Assembly: GCA_965260935.1 (NCBI GenBank)
Contig: OZ253374.1
Span: 1,116,001-1,180,000, forward strand
DNA from: JBBROS01 sp965260935
Lineage (GTDB): Bacteria; Pseudomonadota; Alphaproteobacteria; Acetobacterales; Acetobacteraceae
Length of the DNA stretch: 64,000 bases
Reading direction: 5' to 3'
Part shown: piece by piece, positions 1 to 6,967 of the stretch
How the letters are laid out: every line of letters begins with the position of its first letter
Numbering within the stretch: the stretch's first letter is position 1
Program-made: the position numbers and the translations under genes
Notes under the pieces: model-generated
Seen by the model: only the letters and a program-made list of their open reading frames with translations
Database searches by the model: none
Told to the model about the DNA's origin: nothing

Positions 1-55
1 CCATGGGCGGCGCCAGGATTAACGCGGCGATCAGGCCGGCCATGATCGGTCGCAT
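1..55 (-). CDS. N-terminal signal-peptide fragment of an exported protein (partial)
   Basis: Only the first 18 codons are in the window; the gene runs off the left edge. The fragment reads MRPIMAGLIAALILAPPM, which looks like the start of a Sec signal peptide (basic start, hydrophobic core). A strong ribosome binding site (GGAGGA) lies 5-6 bases before the ATG at 55, so the start is well supported. It is divergent from hpnN and may share its promoter region. The mature protein cannot be identified. Confidence 0.5.
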   Translation of the reverse strand, partial: MRPIMAGLIAALILAPPM

Positions 56-162
56 GGCATTTCCTCCAGTCTATTGCTGTTGAGCATCATGTCGCAGGCA
101 TTCTCCCGGTTCGCAACCGCGAAGGCTTGCGGCCCGGTGCGGCATCCGCTTTAGCCACACGG

Positions 163-2778
163 ATGCCAGCTTCCCCGGTCGCCGTCCCCGTCCTGTTCGC
201 CGCGCGCCGCCCCGGCCTCGTGTTGCTGATCGCGCTCGTGCTCGCGGCAGGCTCCGCCTGGATCGCGGCCACAAGGCTCGGCGTCACCACCGACGTCGAC
301 GGCCTGTTCTCGGCCGCCCTGCCGTGGAAGCAGCGGGAAGCGGAGCTGAAGCGGCTGTTCCCGCAGTTCAACAACCTGATCGTGGCGGTGGTCGACGCCG
401 ACATCCCGGAGGAAGCCGAGGCGACGGCGGCCGGGCTGCAGCAGGCGCTGGCAAGCAATCCGTTGTTCTATTCCGCCCGCCGCCCGGACGCGTCGCCGTT
501 TTTTGACCGCGAGGGGCTGCTGTTCCTGGACGGGGACGCGCTCGGCAACCTGCTGAACCAGACCATCGACGCCCAGCCGTTCCTGGGCCAGCTTGCCGCC
601 GACCCGACGGCCCGGGGGCTGTTCGCCGCCCTCGGGCTGATCGGGATCGGCGTGGAAAGGGGGCAGGCCGAGCTTGGGCCTTACGCCGCGCCGTTGCGGG
701 GGTTCGATGCGACGCTGCGCTCGGCGCTGGACGGGCATCCAAAGCCGCTGAGCTGGCAGAAGCTGCTGTCGGGTCCGGTGGCGGAGCTGGGCGGGCCATA
801 CCGGCTCGTGCTGGCGCTGCCGAAGCTCGATTACAACGACCTGCAGCCCGGCGGGGCGGCGACGCGCGCGCTGCGGCAGGCGGCGGCGGGGCTGGAGTTC
901 GTCCAAAGCGGCGCGGCGCGGGTCCGGATCACCGGATCGGTGCCGCTGGCCGACGAGGAGTTCGCGACCGCCATGGAGGGCGCGGTGGCCGGGCTGCTTG
1001 GCAGCATGGCGCTGGTGGTCGTTTGGCTGGCGCTGGCGGTGCGGAGCTGGCGGCTGATCGTGCCGATCGTGGCCACGCTGCTGTTCGGGCTGCTGCTGAC
1101 GACCGGGTTCGCCACGCTGTCGAGCAGCCCGCTGAACCTGATCTCGGTCGCGTTCGCGGTGCTGTTTGTGGGCATCGCGGTCGATTTCGCGATCCAGTTC
1201 AGCGTGCGCTACCGCGAGCTGTCGGCAGCCTATCCGAATGACCCGGCCGCGGCGCTGGCGCAGACGGCGCAGCGCTCGGGGGGGCAGATCCTGGTCGCGG
1301 CGGCGGCGGTGGCGGCCGGGTTCCTGGCGTTCGTGCCGACCGATTTCAGCGGGGTGGCGGAGCTTGGCTTGATCGCGGGCGTCGGCATGGCGATCGCGTT
1401 CGCGGCCACGCTGACGGTGCTGCCGGCCGCGATCGTGCTGTGCGGCGGCGGGGGCGGGGCGTTTGGCGGAGAGCCCGGATTGCGGTGGGCGGCCCCGGCG
1501 CAGCGGTGGATCACGCGGTCCCGCTGGGGGGTGCTCGGGGCGTTCGCGCTGCTGGCGGCGGCGGGGGCTGCGAGCTTCCCGCGGCTCGGGTTCGACAGCA
1601 ACCCGCTGCATACCAAGGACCCGGACACGGAGGCGATGCGCACCCTGTCGGACCTCGCCGCGAACCCGGTGACGGACCCTTACACGATCGACATCCTCGT
1701 GCCCGACGCCGCGTTCGCGAAGACGATCACGGCGCAGTTGAGCGGCTTGCCGCTGGTGGCGGAGATCGTGTCGCTGAACAGCTTCGTGCCGGGGGACCAG
1801 ACCGCGAAGCTGGCGCTGATCGAGGACGCGGCGAGCCTGCTGGCCGCCACGCTCGCGCCGCAGGCCCCGCCGGCGCCGGTGACGCCGGCTGATCTGCGGC
1901 TGGCGGCGCGTACCGCGGCGGCGCAGTTGGCGGCGGCGCTGCCCCGTTTGCCGGCGGGCGACCCGTTGGCGGCGGTCACGCTCGACCTGCAGCGGCTGGA
2001 GCAAGCGCCGGACGCGGTGCTGATGGCGGCCAACAGGGCGCTGACCGAGTTCCTGCCGGAGCAGATCGGCCGCTTGCGGACGGCGCTGGAGGCGACGGCG
2101 GTGACGCGGGCGGACATCCCGCCCGACATCGTGCGGGACTGGGTTGCGCCGGACGGGCGCTACCGGGTGCAGGTCTCGGCCAAGCCGGAGGCGGCGGGAG
2201 CGGCCGGGTTGCAGAGGTTCGTGGCCGAGGTGCAGGGCCGGGTGCCGGAGGCGGGCGGGTCGGCGGTGACGATCGTGGAAACGGCGCACACGATCACGTC
2301 GGCGTTCACCCGGGCGGTGGCCGGCGCGCTGATCGCCATCGTGGCGATCCTGGCGCTGGCGTTGCGGCGGCTGCGGGACGTGCTTCTGGTGCTGACGCCG
2401 CTCTTGCTGTCGGCGTTGCTGACCTTGCTTGCCGCCGTGCTGCTGTCGATGCAACTGAACTTCGCCAACGTGATCGCGCTGCCGCTGCTGCTGGGGGTCG
2501 GCGTGTCGTTCAACGTTTATTTCGTGATGAGCTGGCGGGACGGGCAGCGCGCGCCGCTCGCGTCGCCGACGGCGCGGGGCGTGCTGTTCTCGGCGCTGAC
2601 CACGGGGACGGCGTTCGGGTCGTTGGCGCTGTCCGCGCATCCGGGGACGGCCAGCATGGGGCGTCTGCTGCTGCTGAGCCTGGGCTGCACCCTGCTTGCC
2701 AGCCTGGTGTTCGTGCCGGCGATGCTCGCCACAATGACACCACACGGAGCTGGCAAAAGGACACATGCGCGGGGCTGA
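163..2778 (+). CDS. hpnN: Hopanoid transporter HpnN (RND/MMPL family)
   Basis: An 871-aa inner-membrane RND-type transporter. HpnN proteins move hopanoids from the inner to the outer membrane. Visible features are one N-terminal transmembrane helix, a large periplasmic loop, a five-helix block around residues 270-430 including FVGIAVDFAIQFSVRYREL, a second periplasmic loop, and a matching C-terminal helix block ending near residue 860. This is the duplicated layout of the family. The ATG at 163 has no clear Shine-Dalgarno site; a TTG at 127 in the same frame would add 12 residues. Neighbouring hpnK, hpnJ, hpnI and hpnM support the assignment. The stop overlaps a possible small gene by TGATG. 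Confidence 0.93.
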   Translation: MPASPVAVPVLFAARRPGLVLLIALVLAAGSAWIAATRLGVTTDVDGLFSAALPWKQREAELKRLFPQFNNLIVAVVDADIPEEAEATAAGLQQALASNPLFYSARRPDASPFFDREGLLFLDGDALGNLLNQTIDAQPFLGQLAADPTARGLFAALGLIGIGVERGQAELGPYAAPLRGFDATLRSALDGHPKPLSWQKLLSGPVAELGGPYRLVLALPKLDYNDLQPGGAATRALRQAAAGLEFVQSGAARVRITGSVPLADEEFATAMEGAVAGLLGSMALVVVWLALAVRSWRLIVPIVATLLFGLLLTTGFATLSSSPLNLISVAFAVLFVGIAVDFAIQFSVRYRELSAAYPNDPAAALAQTAQRSGGQILVAAAAVAAGFLAFVPTDFSGVAELGLIAGVGMAIAFAATLTVLPAAIVLCGGGGGAFGGEPGLRWAAPAQRWITRSRWGVLGAFALLAAAGAASFPRLGFDSNPLHTKDPDTEAMRTLSDLAANPVTDPYTIDILVPDAAFAKTITAQLSGLPLVAEIVSLNSFVPGDQTAKLALIEDAASLLAATLAPQAPPAPVTPADLRLAARTAAAQLAAALPRLPAGDPLAAVTLDLQRLEQAPDAVLMAANRALTEFLPEQIGRLRTALEATAVTRADIPPDIVRDWVAPDGRYRVQVSAKPEAAGAAGLQRFVAEVQGRVPEAGGSAVTIVETAHTITSAFTRAVAGALIAIVAILALALRRLRDVLLVLTPLLLSALLTLLAAVLLSMQLNFANVIALPLLLGVGVSFNVYFVMSWRDGQRAPLASPTARGVLFSALTTGTAFGSLALSAHPGTASMGRLLLLSLGCTLLASLVFVPAMLATMTPHGAGKRTHARG

Positions 2779-2927
2779 TGGCGGTTCCGGGCTGGAGTTG
2801 CTGGATCATGGCTTTCCTGCGGACGATCATCCTGATCGCGGTTCTGTTGCTGGGCTGGGTCGCGTTGCGGACCGAGGGGGCCGCCCACGCCGCCGTGCCG
2901 TCTCCGGCCGCTCAGGTTTTGCCGTAG
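2778..2927 (+). CDS. Possible 49-aa membrane or exported protein coupled to hpnN
   Basis: An ORF of 49 codons starts at an ATG that overlaps the hpnN stop (TGATG), a layout that often gives translational coupling. An internal ATG at 2808 would give a 39-aa product starting MAFLRTIILIAVLLLGW, with one clear hydrophobic helix followed by an Ala/Pro-rich tail that could be a signal peptide and short mature part. Its last 16 bases overlap the 3' end of hpnK on the other strand. I recognise no family. It may be real because the helix is well formed, but the ORF is short and GC-rich, so chance is possible. Confidence 0.35.
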   Translation: MAVPGWSCWIMAFLRTIILIAVLLLGWVALRTEGAAHAAVPSPAAQVLP

Positions 2928-3748
2928 GCCGCCTGCTCGACGCCGGCTTCGGCGAGGGCTTTGGGAAGAGCCGGGTCAAGCAGGGCGGCGAGCTCGGCCT
3001 GGTGTTCGTAATCGGGCATGAGGCGGGCAAGCGGGCCGTCCTGCCGGGTCGCCGGATGGAAGTAGATCTCGCTGAGGCCGGGCGGCAGGTTCGGCGCCAG
3101 GCGCAGCACCCGATCCTTTGTCATGTGGCCGCTCCAGGCGATGCCGAACACGTGGTCGTTGACCTGAAGCCCGGCAGCCAAGGCCTGGCGGCGCAACAGG
3201 CCGGACCATGCGTTGAGCGCCCGCCCTCCTGGCCCAACGGGCGTGCCGCTGCGCCGCATCGGCCGGGCAGGCTCGCGCGGGACGCGGAGCGCCGGGAGGC
3301 CGAACTCGGCGCCGATGCCGATCAGCAAGCCTCCGACAGTCGGGTGCAGGTGCATGTGCTTGTGCGCGTTGGCGTGGTCGAGGCGGAGGCCGGTGCGCGC
3401 GAAGGCGGCGAACTGGGCGCGGATCTCGGCGGCAAGCTGGTGGCGCGCCCGCGGGCGGAAGAAGTAGCGGATGCCCAGGCGGAGCTGGTCGGACGGGAAA
3501 TCGCCGGCGTCGTCGACGAGCGACGGCACGGCGTCCGGGCCGACCGAGGCGCCCTCGATGACGACGAGGTGCAGGCCGACCCGGAGCCGCGGCAAGCGGC
3601 GGGCGCGGCGGACGGCATCGGCGGCGGCGGGCGCTGCGACCATCAGGCTCGCGGTGGACAACACCCCGTCGCGGTGCGCGCGCTCCACCGCCTCGTTGAC
3701 GCTTTCGGACAGGCCGAAATCGTCGGCGGCGAAGATCGCCCGGCGCAC
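2912..3748 (-). CDS. hpnK: Hopanoid biosynthesis deacetylase HpnK (YdjC/ChbG family)
   Basis: A 278-aa YdjC/ChbG-type carbohydrate deacetylase. In the family, HpnK removes the acetyl group from the N-acetylglucosaminyl-bacteriohopanetetrol made by HpnI. The N-terminal AADDFG motif (residues 7-12) and the histidine-rich DHANAHKHMHLHP stretch are the expected metal-binding elements. Translation appears to start at GTG 3748, three bases after the hpnJ stop, so it is the last gene of the dxs-hpnM-hpnI-hpnJ-hpnK run. Length is normal for HpnK. Confidence 0.92.
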   Translation of the reverse strand: MRRAIFAADDFGLSESVNEAVERAHRDGVLSTASLMVAAPAAADAVRRARRLPRLRVGLHLVVIEGASVGPDAVPSLVDDAGDFPSDQLRLGIRYFFRPRARHQLAAEIRAQFAAFARTGLRLDHANAHKHMHLHPTVGGLLIGIGAEFGLPALRVPREPARPMRRSGTPVGPGGRALNAWSGLLRRQALAAGLQVNDHVFGIAWSGHMTKDRVLRLAPNLPPGLSEIYFHPATRQDGPLARLMPDYEHQAELAALLDPALPKALAEAGVEQAAYGKT

Positions 3749-3751
3749 CGC

Positions 3752-5179
3752 TCAGGCGGCTTTGTTGCGCTCCCGCAGGAACTGGAAGAACTCGACGCCC
3801 TCGCGCAGACGCCGCTTCATCATCTGCGGGCTGCGGACCATCTCGCCGACGATGGAGGCGATCTTGGGTGCGCGGAAGTAGAAGCGGCGATAGAAAGATT
3901 CGACGCTGTCGAAGATCTCGGTATGCCGGAGGTGCGGGTAGTGCAGGGGGGCGATCTGCACGCCGCGCTCGTCGATCAGCTCGGCATGCTCGGCATCGAA
4001 CCAGCCGTTCTCGACCGCCTGGTCGTAGAGAAAGGTGCCGGGGTAGGGGGCCGCGAGCGAGACCTGGAGGGTGTGCGGGTTGATCTCGACGGCGTAGCGG
4101 ATGGTTTCCTCGATCGTTTCCCGGGTCTCGCCGGGGAGGCCGAGGATGAAGGTGCCGTGGATCTTGATGCCGAGCTCGTGGCAGTCCTTGGTGAAGCGGC
4201 GGGCCACGTCGATGCGCAGGCCCTTCTTGATGTTGTGCAGGATCTGCTGGTTGCCGCTCTCGTAGCCGACGAGCAGCAGGCGCAGGCCGTTGTCCTTCAG
4301 CACCTGCAACGTTTCACGTGGAACATTCGCCTTGGCGTTGCAGGACCAGGTGACGCCCAGCTTGCCCAGCTCGCGGGCGATGGCCTCGGCGCGGGGCAGG
4401 TTGTCGGTGAAGGTGTCGTCGTCGAAGAAGAACTCGCGCACTTGCGGGAAGTCGCGCATCGCCTGCCTGATCTCGGCGGCGACGTGTTCCGGGCTGCGGA
4501 CGCGGTAGCGGTGGCCGCCGACGGTTTGCGGCCAGAGGCAGAAGGTGCAACGGGACTTGCAGCCGCGGCCGGTGTAGATGCTGACGTAGGGGTGCAGCAG
4601 GTAGCCGATGAAGTAGTCCTCAATGCGCAGGTCCCGCTTGTACACGTCGGTGACGAACGGGAGCTGGTCCATGTCCTCAAGGATGGCGCGGTCCTTGTTG
4701 TGGACGAGGACGCCGTCCTTGTTGCGGTAGCTGATGCCGTCGATGGCGGCGAAGTCGCGGCCTTCGGCGACTTCGAGGCAGGTGAAGTCGAACTCGTTGC
4801 GGGCGACGAAGTCGATCGGCGCGCCTCCCTGGAGGCTTTCCTCGGGCTGGACGGCGACCTTCGCGCCGACGAAGCCGATCTTGAGCGCCGGGTTCGCGTC
4901 CTTGAGCGCCTGGGCCACCTGCACGTCGGAGGCGAAGGAGGGGGTGCTGGTGTGGATCACGACGAGGTCGCGTTGGCGCACGTCCTGCAGGATCGGCTCG
5001 AGGCCCATGCGGGCGGGCGGGGCGTCGATCAGGCGGCTGCCCGGCACCAATGCCGCGGGCTGGGCCAGCCAGGTGGGATACCAGAACGACTTGATCTCGC
5101 GCTTGGCTTGGTAGCGGGAGCCTGCGCCGCCGTCGAAGCCGCCGAAGGAGGGGGGTTGCAGGAACAAGGTGCTCATCAT
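3752..5179 (-). CDS. hpnJ: Hopanoid biosynthesis radical SAM protein HpnJ
   Basis: A 475-aa B12-binding radical SAM enzyme. In studied species HpnJ converts glucosaminyl-bacteriohopanetetrol to the cyclitol ether by ring contraction. The N-terminal half has the cobalamin-binding-like fold (IHTSTPSFASDV). The radical SAM cluster motif CKSRCTFC is at Cys207, Cys211 and Cys214. The ATG at 5179 overlaps the hpnI stop (ATGA), so coupling to hpnI is likely; the next codon is also ATG. The frame stays open far upstream inside hpnI, but that extension is a shadow. A parS-like site overlaps the codons near residue 285, where codon use is unusual for this gene. Confidence 0.94.
   Translation of the reverse strand: MMSTLFLQPPSFGGFDGGAGSRYQAKREIKSFWYPTWLAQPAALVPGSRLIDAPPARMGLEPILQDVRQRDLVVIHTSTPSFASDVQVAQALKDANPALKIGFVGAKVAVQPEESLQGGAPIDFVARNEFDFTCLEVAEGRDFAAIDGISYRNKDGVLVHNKDRAILEDMDQLPFVTDVYKRDLRIEDYFIGYLLHPYVSIYTGRGCKSRCTFCLWPQTVGGHRYRVRSPEHVAAEIRQAMRDFPQVREFFFDDDTFTDNLPRAEAIARELGKLGVTWSCNAKANVPRETLQVLKDNGLRLLLVGYESGNQQILHNIKKGLRIDVARRFTKDCHELGIKIHGTFILGLPGETRETIEETIRYAVEINPHTLQVSLAAPYPGTFLYDQAVENGWFDAEHAELIDERGVQIAPLHYPHLRHTEIFDSVESFYRRFYFRAPKIASIVGEMVRSPQMMKRRLREGVEFFQFLRERNKAA
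4310..4325. promoter_or_regulatory. parS-like centromere site inside hpnJ
   Basis: The 16 bases CGTTTCACGTGGAACA match the general bacterial parS pattern TGTTNCACGTGNAACA at every defined position except the first. ParB dimers bind this sequence to seed chromosome partition complexes, usually near the replication origin. On the hpnJ strand it encodes Asn-Val-Pro-Arg-Glu-Thr with GTT, CCA, CGT and GAA, which are uncommon choices in this GC-rich gene, as expected if the DNA sequence itself is under constraint. I found no second copy in the window, and parA/parB are not here. Confidence 0.75.
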
Positions 5180-6336
5180 GGAACGGTCAATCCCTTTCCG
5201 GGCGCCAGGCCGGAACGCGTGGCGGTCATGGCGTAGCCGCGCCAGGCGACGCGGCGGGTTCGGTAGGTGGCAAGCACGACGGCCATCGACAACAGGTCGC
5301 GTAACGGCAGCCAGTAAGCCGCAATGGGCGAAACGACGCCGAGCCGTTGGTTGACGGCATGCGCGACAACGGCGCGGACCAGCCATGCGACGGCAAGGAG
5401 GCCCCAGGCCCAGTCCTGCCCGCCAGAAGCGGCGACCGTCAGCACGGCCCAGCATAGGGGGTATTGCAGGACGGACAGCACCAGGCCGACCGGCGCCAAT
5501 GCCCGCACCGTGCGCGACCAACGCAGCTCGTGGTCGAGCAGGTCCGACAACTGCGTTTCCGGCACCGTGGTGGCCGGCACCGTGGTGGCCAGATGGACGC
5601 CCAACCCGATCGCGCGGACGTGATTGCCGAGCATCCCGTCGTCGGCCAGATGGTCCTTGAGCGCCTCGAAGCCGCCGACGCGGTCGAACGTGTCGCGGGT
5701 GAGCGCCATGGTGGCGCCCAGGCAATCGCGGCGTCCGAGCCGGCGGGACAGCAGGACGCCGGGCAGGAAGGCGTAATTGATCTGAGCCGCGCCAAGTTGG
5801 CCGGCCATCGCGTCATGCGCCGCGTATCCGGTGTAGATCGTCGTGACGACGCCCGCGCCCGGCGCTGCCAGCGCGGAGACGAGGCTGCGGAGATAGCCGG
5901 GCGCGACGTGCATGTCGCTGTCGGCGATGACGAGGGTGTCGTGGCGGGCACGGGGCAGCATGTTGATCAGGTTGCCGATCTTGCGGTTCGCGCCGTGGGG
6001 GGTCGGGTCGATGACCAGGTCGACCGGCACGTACGGAAAGCGTTCGCGCAGGCGGTCCAGCACGGCGATGGCCGGGTCGGCCGGGTCTTGCAGGCCGAAG
6101 ACGAGCTGGAACTCCGGGTAGTCCTGCTCGAAGTTGCTGGCGAGCGCTTGTTCCAGCAGAGGCTCGTCGCCGTGCAACGGTTTCAGGATGGTGACGGGCG
6201 GAAGGGTGGGCGGCTCGGGCGTTCGCCTGCGCATGTGGCTGGCGAGCGCGGCCCAGCCCGCGAGGCACTGCGCCATTCCGGCGAGGCAAAGCCCGGCGGG
6301 GGGCAGGGCGGCCCAATGCATTCCGCCAAACGTCAC
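5176..6336 (-). CDS. hpnI: Hopanoid glycosyltransferase HpnI (GT2 family)
   Basis: A 386-aa membrane glycosyltransferase that adds N-acetylglucosamine to bacteriohopanetetrol. It has an N-terminal membrane helix, a GT2 domain with the start VTILKPLHGDEP, the DSD nucleotide-sugar motif in VIADSDMHV, an acceptor-side LRWSRT motif, and C-terminal membrane helices. This matches ceramide-glucosyltransferase-like HpnI proteins. The start is GTG at 6336, chosen because GGAGG lies five bases upstream; an ATG five codons later is the alternative. It lies between hpnM and hpnJ and overlaps hpnJ by ATGA. A 15-bp tandem duplication near residue 253 repeats TTVPA. Confidence 0.93.
   Translation of the reverse strand: MTFGGMHWAALPPAGLCLAGMAQCLAGWAALASHMRRRTPEPPTLPPVTILKPLHGDEPLLEQALASNFEQDYPEFQLVFGLQDPADPAIAVLDRLRERFPYVPVDLVIDPTPHGANRKIGNLINMLPRARHDTLVIADSDMHVAPGYLRSLVSALAAPGAGVVTTIYTGYAAHDAMAGQLGAAQINYAFLPGVLLSRRLGRRDCLGATMALTRDTFDRVGGFEALKDHLADDGMLGNHVRAIGLGVHLATTVPATTVPETQLSDLLDHELRWSRTVRALAPVGLVLSVLQYPLCWAVLTVAASGGQDWAWGLLAVAWLVRAVVAHAVNQRLGVVSPIAAYWLPLRDLLSMAVVLATYRTRRVAWRGYAMTATRSGLAPGKGLTVP
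5561..5590. repeat. 15-bp perfect tandem duplication within hpnI
   Basis: GGCACCGTGGTGGCC is present twice, at 5561-5575 and 5576-5590, directly adjacent. It keeps the reading frame and doubles five residues, giving ATTVPATTVPET in HpnI just before the LRWSRT region. This looks like a recent slippage duplication. Confidence 0.85.
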
Positions 6337-6349
6337 GCCAGCCTCCAGT

Positions 6350-6967
6350 TCAGGACATCGTGCCGCCGGACAACTCGCCCACCTTGCGGCGGAGGCTGTC
6401 GATCAGCCTTTGCGCGGATGAAGACGTTACAAGGCTGCGGAAGTCGCTGCGCTTGACCGCGTTCTGGCTGATGCTTCCGTTCAACAACACGTCAATGGCT
6501 TTCCAGCCGTCCGGCGTGCGGTGCATGACGTAGTCGATCGGGGTCGGGCTGCCGCTGGCAGGCACGATGCGGGTTTGGACGACGAGGTCGTTGCCGACCG
6601 AGCGCTGGCCGGGGACGACTTCCAGTTTCTCGCCATTGTAATCGTTGAAGTTGGCGACGTAGCTGGCCACGGTGAACTTACGGAAGGCGTCGAGCAACGC
6701 CGCCTGCTGGTCGGGCGGCAGGCTTTCGAAGCGTGGGCCGATGGAGGCGCGCAGGACGGCGGGCAGGTCGAACACGTTGGCGACGGCGGGGGCGAGGGAC
6801 TCGTAGCGTTGCGTGAAGGGGGCGGACTTGCCGGCTTTCATGATGCCGACCAAGGCCCGGTTGAGTTCCTCGACCGGCGCCGCCGCCGCGGGATCGGCGG
6901 CCCGGGCGGCGGCGAACGGCGAGGCGAGCAGGAGGCCGAGGGCGGCGCGTCGGCCGAATTGTCTCAT
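6350..6967 (-). CDS. hpnM: Hopanoid-associated MlaC/Ttg2D-family periplasmic protein HpnM
   Basis: A 205-aa exported protein of the MlaC (Ttg2D, toluene tolerance) family. These are periplasmic lipid carriers; HpnM is the version found in hopanoid clusters and is presumed to work with the HpnN transporter. A signal peptide ends near ARAADPAAAAP (about residue 24), with an RR pair near the start. The body has the family pattern including FRKFTVASYVANFNDYNGE and the IDYVMHRTPDGWKAIDVLLNGSI stretch. The ATG overlaps the dxs stop as ATGA, so it is probably translated from the same mRNA as dxs. Confidence 0.9.
   Translation of the reverse strand: MRQFGRRAALGLLLASPFAAARAADPAAAAPVEELNRALVGIMKAGKSAPFTQRYESLAPAVANVFDLPAVLRASIGPRFESLPPDQQAALLDAFRKFTVASYVANFNDYNGEKLEVVPGQRSVGNDLVVQTRIVPASGSPTPIDYVMHRTPDGWKAIDVLLNGSISQNAVKRSDFRSLVTSSSAQRLIDSLRRKVGELSGGTMS

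Noticed and set aside
2765..5236. An 823-codon plus-strand frame opposite hpnK and hpnJ
   Set aside because: It is antisense to two clear hopanoid genes, is rich in Ala, Gly, Val and Asp as GC-rich shadows are, and has no recognisable domain. The same holds for the long frames at 7090-9069, 17490-20081 and 54830-56416.
5180..5725. N-terminal extension of hpnJ by about 180 codons
   Set aside because: The open frame lies wholly inside hpnI, and HpnJ homology starts at MMSTLFLQPPSF, with an ATGA overlap to hpnI.
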